NCBI GenBank assembly: GCA_963748075.1
Contig: CAVVHQ010000014.1
Coordinates: 1-40,851, forward strand
Length of the DNA: 40,851 bases
From: VRUE01 sp963748075
Lineage (GTDB): Bacteria > Actinomycetota > Thermoleophilia > Solirubrobacterales > 70-9
Direction of reading: 5' to 3'
The stretch's first letter is position 1. Every line of letters begins with the position of its first letter. The notes under the pieces are model-generated. The model worked only from the letters and a program-made list of their open reading frames with translations. It did no database searches and was not told the DNA's origin. A program made the translations under genes and the position numbers. Of this stretch, positions 1 through 8,550 are shown one piece after another.

Positions 1-360
1 ACTCGATGCCGATGTGGTTCGTGCCCCGCGACGGCGAGGTCTGGATCTGGACCTATGCGAAGTCGCAGAAGGTGCGCAACCTCGAGCGCGACCCGCGCGC
101 GACCCTGCTGGTCGAGACCGGCCACGAGTACGGCGAGCTGCGCGGGGCGATGATCGAGGCCGAGGCGGAGATCAACCGCGACTTCGAGACGGTGATCGGC
201 TTCGCCGAAGAGCTGACCCTGCGCTACGCGGAGGGGATCTCCTCGGTCGAGGGCGACGCCGGGCGGCCCTCGAGGCGCAGGCGCCGAAGCGGGTGGCGAT
301 CCGCTTCCAGCCGTGCGCACGGCGACCTGGGACCACCGCAAGCTCGGCGGAACCTACTGA
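1..360 (+). CDS. PPOX-family flavin/F420-type oxidoreductase, 3' part, frameshifted
   Basis: This is the C-terminal part of a pyridoxamine-5'-phosphate-oxidase-like (PPOX) split-barrel protein; the start lies outside the window. It opens in frame with SMPMWFVPRDGEVWIWTYAK and continues with SQKVRNLERDPRATLLVE, a pattern I associate with F420- or flavin-dependent PPOX proteins. The frame breaks near position 264, where ALEAQAPKRVAIRF continues in a second frame. It breaks again near 313, where VRTATWDHRKLGGTY and a TGA at 358-360 lie in a third frame. The family's usual C-terminus is therefore present, and two single-base indels would restore the gene. Cofactor and substrate cannot be told from the fragment. 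It has no evident link to glycan synthesis and probably marks the left border of the locus. Confidence 0.7.
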
Positions 361-1474
361 GCAGCTCGCTGAGACCCGCGAAGATCGCAGACCCTCCTCG
401 CCCTCGTCCGCTCGCCCTGGCGCCTCGCCCGCCGTCCAAGCCGGCGGCGAGGCGCCGCGCGCGCCGCGCTCCTTCTTCGGGATCGTGCCGCAGACCCCGC
501 TCACCGAAACGGACGCCGAATACATGCGCGCCGGCGGGATCGGCAGCGTCCGCTGGCCGCTCTCCTGGTCCGCGATGCAGCCGAGCCGAGCGGCGGATAC
601 CAGTGGGGGGGGCTCGACGAAGTCGTCGCGCTCGCGGCCCGCCAGCGGCTGCAGCGTCCTGCCCTTCGTCTACGGGACGCCGGGCTGGCTCGCCGCGCAA
701 GCCGACGACCCTGCCGATCGGCGGCGGCCGCCACAGCGCGCCTGGATCGCCTTCCTGCGCGCCGCGGTGCAGCGCTACGGGCCGCGCGGCGGCTTCTGGC
801 GCGAACACGGCCCGCGGCTCGGCCGAACCGCTGCCGAAGCTGCCGATCCGCAACTGGCAGATCTGGAACGAGGCCAACTTCTTCTACTTCGCCTACCCGG
901 TCTCGCCGGCCCGCTACGCGCGCCTGCTGAAGCTGCGCACCGGCGCATCAAGAGCGCCGACCCGGGCGCCACGATCATCTCCGGCCTGTTCGGCGAACCG
1001 GACAGCGCGGCCGCCGCGGCATGCACGCCGTGCAGTTCCTCGAACGCCTCTACCGGGTGCCCGGGATCAAGTCGACTTCGACGGCGTCGCCCTGCACCCC
1101 TACGCGGTCAACGCCGCCGACCTGGAGGGGATGGCCGAAGAGATGCGCGAAGTCGTGCTCGCGCAACCACGACCCGGCGCCGGCCTCTACATCACCGAGA
1201 TGGGCTGGGGCTCGCAGAACGACCCCAACGTGGTCGCCTTCGAGCAGGGCATCGCGCGGCCAGGTGCGCCAGCTGCGCCACGCCTACCGCTACCTGATGC
1301 CAACCGCCGCCGCCTCAACCTGCAGGGCGTCTACTGGTTCTCCTGGAAGGACATCGCCGGGCTCCTGCAACTTCTGCGACTCGGTCGGCTTCTTCCGCGC
1401 CGGCAACGGCTTCAAGCCGAAGCCCGCCTGGCACGCGTTCGTCGCGCCTCACCGGCGGCCGCCCGCGGCCGTAG
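361..1474 (+). CDS. Clan-A (TIM-barrel) glycoside hydrolase, probably secreted, frameshifted
   Basis: A glycoside hydrolase of the GH5/GH39-like clan A type can be read across several frames. In order I see FFGIVPQTPLTETDAEYMRA and GSVRWPLSWSAMQPS, then NWQIWNEANFF, whose Glu after Asn is the expected acid/base. Next come DFDGVALHPYAVNAADL and YITEMGWGSQNDPNV, where the Glu in TEMGW is the expected nucleophile. Last are LQGVYWFSWKDI and GFKPKPAWHAFV, with a TAG at 1472-1474 reached after a frame change. At least five indels are needed to join these. The start is unresolved; one frame reads TLLALV near 400, which could be the core of a signal peptide. The role would be hydrolysis or remodelling of a polysaccharide outside the cell. 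The exact family and substrate are unknown. Confidence 0.65.
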
Positions 1475-1511
1475 AGCGCGCGCCGAGCGCTGCGGCGAGC
1501 GCGCCGCCGAA

Positions 1512-1517
1512 TAGCAT
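1512..1517 (+). promoter_or_regulatory. Putative leaderless -10 box TAGCAT
   Basis: TAGCAT lies 7 nt before the ATG at 1525, with no Shine-Dalgarno sequence between. It matches the TANNNT box seen at the same distance from other starts in this window. No convincing -35 element was seen. Confidence 0.4.
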
Positions 1518-1524
1518 CGCCTCC

Positions 1525-2257
1525 ATGCCGACCGCCCCGAACCGGGGCCGGCCTGGCTCGTCCTGCCCACCTACAACGAGGCCGAGAACATCGAGGCGTT
1601 CGTCGACGCCGTGCGGCGACAAGCTGCCGGCCTCGGCCCGGGTCCTGATCGTCGACGACAGCTCGCCCGACGGGACCGGCGAGATCGCCGACCGCCTCGC
1701 CGCCGGGCTGCGCGCGTCGAGCGTCCTGCACCGGCCGCGCAAGGAAGGCCTCGGCCCCGCCTACGTCGCCGGCTTCCGCCACGCGCTCGCCGGGGGCGCC
1801 GGGCTGGTGGTCGAGATGGACTCCGACTTCTCCCACGACCCCGCCTACCTGCCGCGCCTGCTGAGGCCGCCGAGCGGGCCGACCTGGCGATCGGCTCGCG
1901 CTACGTCGCCGGCGGCGGGGTCAACGACTGGAGCGCCCTGCGGCGCGCGATCAGCCGCGGCGGCAGCGCCTACGCCCGGCTCGTGCTCGGCCTCGAGCGT
2001 GCGCGACCTGACCGGCGGCTTCAAGTGCTTCCGCCGCGAGGTGCTGGAGGCGATCGACCTCGACTCGATCGGCTCCCGCGGCTACGCCTTCCAGGTGGAG
2101 ATGACCTACCGCGCGATCCAGCACGGCTTCAGGTGGCCGAGGTGCCGATCGTCTTCCGCGAGCGCCGGGCCGGCGACCTCGAAGATGGATGGCGCGATCG
2201 TCGCCGAGGCGGCCTGGCGGGTGCCGGCGCTGCGGTTCGGCGGGTTCGGCCCGGTGA
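1525..2257 (+). CDS. GT2 polyprenol-phosphate mannosyltransferase-like protein, frameshifted
   Basis: A GT-A fold family 2 glycosyltransferase resembling dolichol/polyprenol-phosphate mannose synthases, which move a sugar from a nucleotide donor to polyprenyl phosphate on the cytoplasmic face. Across frames I read WLVLPTYNEAENIEAFVDAV, VLIVDDSSPDGTGEIADRLA, the metal-binding EMDSDFSHDP, LAIGSRYVAGGGVNDWS, DLTGGFKCFRREVLEAIDLD and GYAFQVEMTYRA. This is the motif order of that family; the catalytic domain is about 240 residues and no C-terminal membrane domain follows. The ATG at 1525 is supported by the upstream TAGCAT box. The end is placed at the TGA at 2255-2257, which overlaps the GTG of the next gene, but this frame is reached only after indels near 1575, 1610, 1865, 2000, 2135 and 2180. 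The sugar specificity is unknown. Confidence 0.7.
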
Positions 2258-3271
2258 ACCGGCTGCTGATCACCGGCGGCGCCGGCTTCGTCGGCTCTAA
2301 CCTCGGCGTCGGCCTCGCCGAGCGACACCCCGACTGGGAGGTGGTCGCGCTCGACAACCTGATGCGGCGCGGCTCGGAGCTGAACCTGTCACGCTTGCGC
2401 GAGGCTGGCGTCGAGTTCGTCCACGGCGACGTACGCGAGCCGGCCGACCTGCTCGCCGCCGGTGAGTTCGACGCGATGCTCGAGGGCTCGGCCGAGCCCT
2501 CGGTGATGGCGGCGGTCGACGGCGACGCCTCCTACTCGTGCAGACCAACTTGCTCGGTGCCTTCAACTGCCTCGAGCGGGCGCGCGAGGAGGATGCCTTC
2601 GTCGTCTTCCTCTCGACCAGCCGCGTCTATCCGGTCGCGCCGCAGCTGGAACTGGCGCTGGAGGAGGCCCAAACCCGTTTCGAGCTCGCCGCCGAGCAGC
2701 CGGTTCCGGGGGCCTGGCCAGAGGGAATCGCCGAGACCTTCCCGCTAGAGGGGCCCGCACCCTCTACGGCGCGACCAAGCTCGCGGCCGAGCTCCTGATC
2801 GAGGAGTATCGCGCAAGCATTCGGACTGCGCGCCGTCGTCAACCGCTGCGGGGTCATCGCCGGACCCTGGCAGATGGGCAAGGTCGACCAGGGCGTCTTC
2901 GCCCTCTGGCTGCTCGCCCACCGCTTCGGCCGCCCGCTCACGCTACATCGGCTTCGGCGGCTCCGGCAAGCAGGTGCGCGACCTTCTCCACGTCGATGAC
3001 CTGGTCGACCTGGTCGAGCGAGCAGCTCGGCGCCGGAGAGCTGGGGCGGCGTCGTCGTCAACGTCGGCGGCGGTCGCGAGTGCAGTCTCTCGCTGCTCGA
3101 GACGACCGACCTCTGCCGCGAGCTGAGCGGCAAGAGGTGCCGATCGAGCCGGACGCGGAGACCCGGCCAGGCGACGTGCCCGTCTACCTCACCGACTGCG
3201 CCGGCTGTGCGATCTCGAACTACTGGCGGCCGCGGCGCGGCCCGCGGCAGGTTCTCGCCGACATCGCTTGA
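2254..3271 (+). CDS. NAD-dependent epimerase/dehydratase (extended SDR), frameshifted
   Basis: This is an extended short-chain dehydrogenase acting on a nucleotide sugar. It starts GTG AAC CGG CTG, overlapping the stop of the preceding GT2. The N-terminal Rossmann motif is TGGAGFVGSNLG, followed by VVALDNLMRRGSELN and VEFVHGDVREPADLL. The active-site elements are FLSTSRVYP and the YxxxK motif in LYGATKLAAELL, and later GKQVRDLLHVDDLVDL and VVNVGGG. These resemble CDP-paratose 2-epimerase and related enzymes. At least six indels interrupt it, for example near 2535, 2755, 2810, 2942, 3020 and 3055. The TGA at 3269-3271 may itself be an artefact, because LVAADEERIAR, a plausible C-terminal helix, follows directly in another frame. 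Substrate not determined. Confidence 0.7.
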
Positions 3272-3341
3272 CTGGTCGCCGCCGACGAGGAGCGGATCGC
3301 GCGCCGCGCTCGGACTTCGAGCTTCGACGGGGGAAAGGGGC

Positions 3342-3346
3342 AGGAG
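3342..3346 (+). promoter_or_regulatory. Shine-Dalgarno AGGAG deciding the start at 3355
   Basis: AGGAG ends 8 nt before the ATG at 3355 but only 2 nt before the ATG at 3349. The later ATG (MAIVTGSGG) is therefore the better start. It is one of the few clear ribosome binding sites here; many other starts look leaderless or translationally coupled. Confidence 0.55.
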
Positions 3347-3354
3347 CGATGCCA

Positions 3355-4422
3355 ATGGCGATCGTCACCGGATCGGGAGGTCTGATCGGCTCCGAGGCGG
3401 TCGAGCACTTCGTCGCGGACGGATACGACGTGGTCGGCATCGAGAACGACATGCGCGCCGCGCTTCTTCGGCCCGGAGGCCTCGACCTCGCAGGTGACCG
3501 AGCGGCTCGGCCGAGCACTCGCGAGTTCCGCACCGAGAGCGTCGACATCCGCGACGCCGAGGGCGTCGAGCGGGTCTTCGCCGAGCGCGCCGGAAAGGAT
3601 CGAGCTGGTCGTCCATACCGCCGCGCAGCCCTCGCACGATTGGGCGGCGAGCGACCCGCAGGCCGACTTCGGCGTCAACGCCAACGGCACCCTCAACCTG
3701 CTCGAGGCGACGCGCGCCCACTGCCCCGACGCAACCTTCGTCTTCTGCTCAACCAACAAGGTCTACGGCGACACGCCGAACCGGCTGCCGCTCGTCGAGC
3801 TGGAGGACCGGCTGGAGCTGCCGGAGGGCCACCGGTACTACCGCGGCATCGACACCTCGATGTCGATCGAGCCTCACCCACTCGCTGTTCGGCGCCTCCA
3901 AGGCCGCGGCCGACCTGCTCGTGCAGGAGTACGGCCGCTACTTCGACATGCCCACCGTCTGCTTCCGCGGCGGCTGCCTGACCGGTCCCCATCACGCCGG
4001 CGCCCAGCTGCACGGCTTCCTCGCCTACCTGATGAAGTGCACCGCGACCGGCACGCCGTACACCGTCTTCGGCTACGAGGGCAAGCAGGTGCGCGACAAC
4101 ATCCACAGCGCCGACCTGGTCGCCGCCTTCGAGCCTTCCACGCGAACCCGCGCCCCGCCGCCGTCTACAACATCGGCGGCGGCCGCGACGCAGCAACTGC
4201 TCGATGCTGGAGGCGATCGAGATCTGCGAGCGGATCGCCGGGCGGGAGCTGAGCTGGGAGATGAGCGAAGAGCCGCGGATCGGCGACCACCGCTGGTGGA
4301 TCAGCGACCTCGCGCCGTTCGACGCCGACTACCCGGACTGGCGGCTGCGATACGTGATCGAGGAGATCCTGCGGGAAATGTACGAGCCGAACGCCGAGCG
4401 CTGGACTGCCGCGCCGGCATGA
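3355..4422 (+). CDS. CDP-paratose/tyvelose 2-epimerase-like SDR, frameshifted
   Basis: A second extended SDR, clearly of the RfbE-like NAD-dependent epimerase group. The Rossmann motif VTGSGGLIGSEAVEHFV is followed by HTAAQPSHDWAASDPQ, FCSTNKVYGDTPNRLPL, SLFGASKAAADLLVQEYGRY, CFRGGCLTGPHHAGAQLHGF, GYEGKQVRDNIHSADLVAAF and YNIGGG. The C-terminus, FDADYPDWRLRYVIEEILRE, is typical of the group. FGASK stands where most SDRs have YxxxK; I recall FGASK in many members of this subgroup, so it is not by itself a sign of decay. Frame breaks lie near 3465, 3520, 3595, 3885, 4130 and 4195. The ATGA at 4419-4422 couples it to the next GT2. The likely reaction is 2-epimerisation of a nucleotide-bound hexose or deoxyhexose; the actual substrate is unknown. 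Confidence 0.75.
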
Positions 4423-5168
4423 AGCTCTCCGTCGTCATCCCGGCCCACAACGAGGAGGGTGGTCGGCGAGACGGTCGACGGTATCGTCGCCGCTCTCGAG
4501 CCGAAGGCATCGAGCACGAGGTGATCGTCGTCGACGACGACAGCGGGGACCGACCGCGGCTGTGGTCGAGGAGATCGCCGCAGCGCAATCCGCGAGTGCG
4601 CTGCCGCCTCTCCCACCGCAACGGCTTCGGCTTCGCGGTTCGCGCAGGCCTCGAGGCGTTCGAAGGCGACGCGGTGGCGATCGTGATGGCGGACGGGTCC
4701 GACGACCCGGAGGACCTGGTCTGCTACCAGCGCTTGCTCGAGGACGGCTACGAGTGCGCCTTCGGCTCGCGCTTCGTCCCGGGGCCACGGTAATCGACTA
4801 CCCCCGCTCAAGCTGGTCATGAACCGCATCGTCAACTTCGGCATTCGCCTCCTCTTCCGCCACCGCTACAACGACACGACGAACGCCTTCAAGGCCTACC
4901 GGCGCGAGGTGATCGAGACCATCAAGCCGCTCCTCTCCCACCACTTCAACCTGACGGTCGAGATGCCGCTGAAGGCGGTGGTGCGCGGCTACAGCTACGG
5001 GGTCGTGCCGATCTCCTGGACCAACCGGAAAGCCGGGGTCTCCAAGCTGGCGATCAAGGAGATGGGCAGCCGCTACCTCTTCATCGTCCTCTACGTCTTG
5101 CTGGAGCAAGCGCTCAGCCGCGGCGATTACCGGTGCGAGGGCGGGAGCGGGCCTCACCCAGAGCCTGA
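4419..5168 (+). CDS. GT2 glycosyltransferase (DPM1-like), frameshifted, end unresolved
   Basis: A family 2 glycosyltransferase that starts at the ATG overlapping the previous stop: MKLSVVIPAHNEEG. It continues with EVIVVDDDS, HRNGFGFAVRAGLEAFEGDA and the metal-site region IVMADGSDDPEDLV, then ECAFGSRFVPG, NDTTNAFKAYRREVIETI and FNLTVEMPLKAVVRGYSYG. The NAFKAYRR and VEMPLKA blocks fit polyprenol-phosphate sugar transferases. Indels lie near 4460, 4545, 4605 and 4787. After LEQALSRGDYR at about 5133 no stop appears in frame. The nearest stop in a neighbouring frame is the TGA at 5166-5168, so the end given is a best guess. The gene is convergent with the GT39-like gene on the other strand, and their ends overlap as drawn. 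Confidence 0.65.
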
Positions 5169-6857
5169 GCGTCCGACCGTCCGGCAGGGTCGTCGCCCAG
5201 GCGCGGTGGAAGCCGACCTGCCGCGCCGCGGCTTCGGCCTTGGCCTGGGTGATCAGCGGCGGGAAGTCGTCGATGTTGCGGCTCATCGTCAGCAGCATTC
5301 CGGGCGGCCCGCGTTCGGGGCTGTGCAGCTGCCGCACGTACGTGGCGACGGAGTCGGTCGGTTCGGCTTCGAGCTGCGTGAAGGGGATCGAGGTGTCGTG
5401 GTAGAGCAGCAGCGCCAGCTGGACGCTGTTCGAGCTGATCGCGCGGTGGCGGGAGGCGAAGGCAACGACGCCGGACTCGAGCCCCCCAGCGTAGATCCGC
5501 TTCAGGAGCTGGTTGGCGAGCAGTTGGTCAGCTTCGGGCCAGCCGCGGTCGCGGGCGACGAACTTGGTTGCGGGGCCGGGGACCTGCACGCGGATCGCGT
5601 CGACCGTGCGCGGGATGCCCTTCAACCATGGCTGCTCGCCGAAGCCGGGCACCGAGACCGACCGTGGCTTGGCGAGCTCCTCCCAGAGGCTGGAGGTGGC
5701 GGCGATGTTGAGCGCTGCGACGATCGCGACCAGGGCTGCGACGGGCGCAGCGGCGACGCGGTAATAGCGCAGCGCGAGAACCGCAAGCGGCGGCAGTAGC
5801 ATCGAGATCGGCAGGGTGAAGCCGTTGCCGGTGTTGCGCGACGTCATCAATGCCGCGAATCCGGCGGCGAACACGAGGCCTATCGCGAAGGCGTCGGAGG
5901 CCGCCAGGCGCAGGAGCGCTTCGGAGCGGTCCTCGGCTGCCCAGACGCGGCGCACGGCGATCGCGGCAAGCGCGATCAGGCCGATCAGGACCAGCAGCAT
6001 CAGCGGCAGCAGCAGGTCGTCGTAGACGATCTGGTCGACGATCCTCTTGAACCGGGCCCAGGAGACCACTGAGTGCTGAGCGCCGAAGTAGGCGCTCTCG
6101 GAGCCGTAGCCGAAGTCGGTCAGGTATTCCCAGACGGGCTTCAGGTTGTTGAAGTACCAGGTGCCGGCGACGAGGACCGCCACGACCGCCATCAGCGCCA
6201 GGTTGAGGAAGCGCTGCCTCAGGTCGCTGCGCTCGAACGCCAGAATCGCGACCAGCGCGGCCGCGAAGACGCCCGGCGCGTAGGCGACCGCCATCGTCCG
6301 CGCCAGCACCATCAGGCCGAGCGCGACTCCGCAGGCGACCGCCCAGCGGCGGACCCGCAACCGCTCGCTGCGCAGCAGCGCGTAGACGGCGCAGGAGAGC
6401 AGCGCTGCCGCCGGCAAGGCGAAGACGTATTCGCGGCTGAACAGCAGCGCCCCCTCGCTGGTTGCGACAGCGAGCGCGGCGAGCGCGCCCAGCCGCGGGC
6501 CGGCCAGCCGCTCGCCGATCCCGTACGCGGCGAAGGCGAGCAGGAGGAAGAAGCCGATCAGGACCGCGAATCCCTCCATCACCCCGGTTCTGATGAACAG
6601 CAGCACGGAGGTGAGCGCCGGGACCAGCGGCGCGGTCGGAGCCTGGCTCTGGATCGCCGACCACCAGCCGTGCAGTCCTCCGTTGTGAAAGCCCAGCCAG
6701 TCGGTCAGCGCGATCGCGTTGTAGCCGGCCTCGTCGACGTTCAGCGGGAAGCCCTTGCGGTAGGTCAGCACCCACCAGAAGTTCAACCCGCCAGCAGCAG
6801 CACGCCGACGGCGACGGCGAGCGTCCAGCGGGCGCGTTCGCTAGCCGGAAGTCGCAC
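5127..6857 (-). CDS. GT39/ArnT-like polytopic glycosyltransferase (copy 1), frameshifted
   Basis: A GT-C type integral membrane glycosyltransferase expected to use a polyprenyl-phosphate sugar at the outer face of the membrane. The first-loop acidic motif is FPLNVDEAGYNAIAL, after one N-terminal membrane helix, and about ten further hydrophobic segments follow. The C-terminal soluble part ends TLPDGRTLRLWVR. It is a clear paralogue of the protein at 19882-21678 (YGIGERLAGPRLGALAAL is shared). The start is best placed at the GTG at 6857, overlapping the upstream GT4 stop. From there VGVLLLAG runs into a TGA near 6785, and the homology resumes one base out of frame as NFWWVLTYRKGF; one missing G would join them. 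A further indel near 5130 would bring in the TAA at 5127-5129, giving about 576 residues. Confidence 0.75.
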
Positions 6858-8550
6858 GGTCTTCCACCCCCGGGGTCTTGCCCGTCGCGACCTCGGCGAG
6901 CAGCCGCGCCACTTCCCGCCCGTAGGCGTCCAGAGCGTGGCGGCGCTCGACGAGCGCCCGTGCCGACCGACCGATCCGCCGGCGCTCCTCGGGAGTCGAG
7001 CTGAGCGCTCGGTCGAGGCCCTCGGCAAGCGCCCTGATGTCGCCGGCCTCGCACAGCCATCCGGTCTCGCCGTCGTCGATCAGCTCCGCGAGGCCGAACA
7101 CGGCAGTGGCCAGGACAGGCGTTTCCCGGGCCATCGCCTCGAGGACGGTGCGCGGCAGCGACTCCACGTCGGAGGCGCAGACGAGCAGATCGGCGATCCC
7201 GTACCAGCTCTGCACCTCCGCGGTGATCGGCACCAGCTCGATTCGGTCCGCGAGCCCCGACGACTCGATGTAGTCGGCCAAGGCGTGCGAGTCGGTGTTG
7301 TCGCCCCCGCCGACGAAGATCAGGTGCGCCCGCGGATGACGTGCCGCGATCAGGCTGAAGGCTTGGGCCAGCGGCAGCTGCGCCTTGCGGGGCTCGACGG
7401 TGCCGACGCAGAGCACCACCTCGGCGTCCTCGGCGATGCCGGCGTCGCGGCGGGCGGCGTCCCGGTCGAAGCCGGCGCGGGAGGCGTCGATTGGCTCGAG
7501 GTCGAGGCCGTAGGGGAGCATGAGGCCGCGCCCCTCGCCGACGCTCGTCTCGAACATGCGGCGCGTCGCCTCGGCCTCGAAGAGGACGAGCGAGGCTCCC
7601 GACAGCGCCGCTTCGGCTCGCTCGCGGACCTGTGGCGAGAGGTCTCCCCAGAGCACGGCCGGCGCGAAGCTCTCGTGGATCGCCCAGACGACGGGAACCC
7701 CCAGCTCCGCCGCGACCTCGGCCCCGGGGAAGGAGAGGGCGGTTGCGGTGTTGACGAAGACGGCTTCGAAGCCGCGGTCCGCGCCCCAGGCGGTCAGCTC
7801 CTCGACTCGGCCGATATGGGAGCTGAGGTCTTCGAGCGGCAGCATGCTGGAGATGTGGACGGGGATCTCGAGCGCTTCGAGCTCGCTGCGCAAGGCGCCG
7901 TCCATCGCGCTGACCACGGTGGGCTCGATCAGCCGCCCCCTGACCAGCTCGCGGAGCAGGTCGAGGAGGTAGAGCTGCGCCCCGCCGAGGTTGAGCTGGT
8001 GCGTGAAGAAGGCCACCCGGCGACCCTCGCCTTCGCTGCGCGGCGTCCGCGGTGGCGGCGGGGAGAGCCCGGCGGGGCCGCTGTCCGCATCCGGCTCCCC
8101 GACCGTGACGGCGACCGGCGGCAGCTCGTACGTCTCGCCCTCGGTGCTGGTCGCCAGGGCGCGGAGGCTGGCCCCGTCGGCCCCCGGGGACCAGCCGCCG
8201 AGATCGGCGACGATCTCGAACCCGGCGGTCGCCGCCAGCGGGTTCTCGCTCAGCGTCTCGATGTCCGGGCGGGGGATGCCGAGCCGGGCGCGACCCAGGG
8301 GATGCTCGCCCAGCCAGAGCTCGACCCGCGCGGTCGGAGACGAGGGGAACAGCGCCCAGCCGCGCGCTTTCAGCACCTCGCGGTCGATCCGAGCGCCGGG
8401 CTTGGGCCGGTCGAGCTGGCCGCGGGCGACCGCGTCGAAGAACTCCGGCGGAATCAGCGGGATGTCCACGATGGCGCCCGCGCGCCAGAGGCGGCGGGTC
8501 GCCTTGAGGCGCCAGCGGAAGCTGCTGAGGCGGTCGGCGACCCGCTTCAT
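6841..8550 (-). CDS. GT4 glycosyltransferase with N-terminal Ig-like domain (copy 1)
   Basis: A retaining GT-B fold glycosyltransferase of 569 residues. Residues about 50-150 form a putative beta-sandwich marked by ARGWALFPSSPTARVELWLG and GRARLGIPRPDI, a pattern I know from bacterial Ig-like domains. The GT4 domain begins near residue 190 with FFTHQLNLGGAQLYLLDLL, whose GGAQ loop is typical of the family. It continues with VVWAIHESFAP, VVLCVGTVEPRKAQLPLAQA and the donor-site region DLLVCASDVESLPRTVLEAM, including the ESLPRTVLE version of the EX7E motif. No membrane helix is seen, so it should act in the cytoplasm. Its ATG at 8550 overlaps the epimerase stop (ATGA), indicating one operon. It is closely related to the gene at 9590-11314. 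Donor and acceptor sugars are unknown. Confidence 0.85.
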   Translation of the reverse strand: MKRVADRLSSFRWRLKATRRLWRAGAIVDIPLIPPEFFDAVARGQLDRPKPGARIDREVLKARGWALFPSSPTARVELWLGEHPLGRARLGIPRPDIETLSENPLAATAGFEIVADLGGWSPGADGASLRALATSTEGETYELPPVAVTVGEPDADSGPAGLSPPPPRTPRSEGEGRRVAFFTHQLNLGGAQLYLLDLLRELVRGRLIEPTVVSAMDGALRSELEALEIPVHISSMLPLEDLSSHIGRVEELTAWGADRGFEAVFVNTATALSFPGAEVAAELGVPVVWAIHESFAPAVLWGDLSPQVRERAEAALSGASLVLFEAEATRRMFETSVGEGRGLMLPYGLDLEPIDASRAGFDRDAARRDAGIAEDAEVVLCVGTVEPRKAQLPLAQAFSLIAARHPRAHLIFVGGGDNTDSHALADYIESSGLADRIELVPITAEVQSWYGIADLLVCASDVESLPRTVLEAMARETPVLATAVFGLAELIDDGETGWLCEAGDIRALAEGLDRALSSTPEERRRIGRSARALVERRHALDAYGREVARLLAEVATGKTPGVEDRATSG

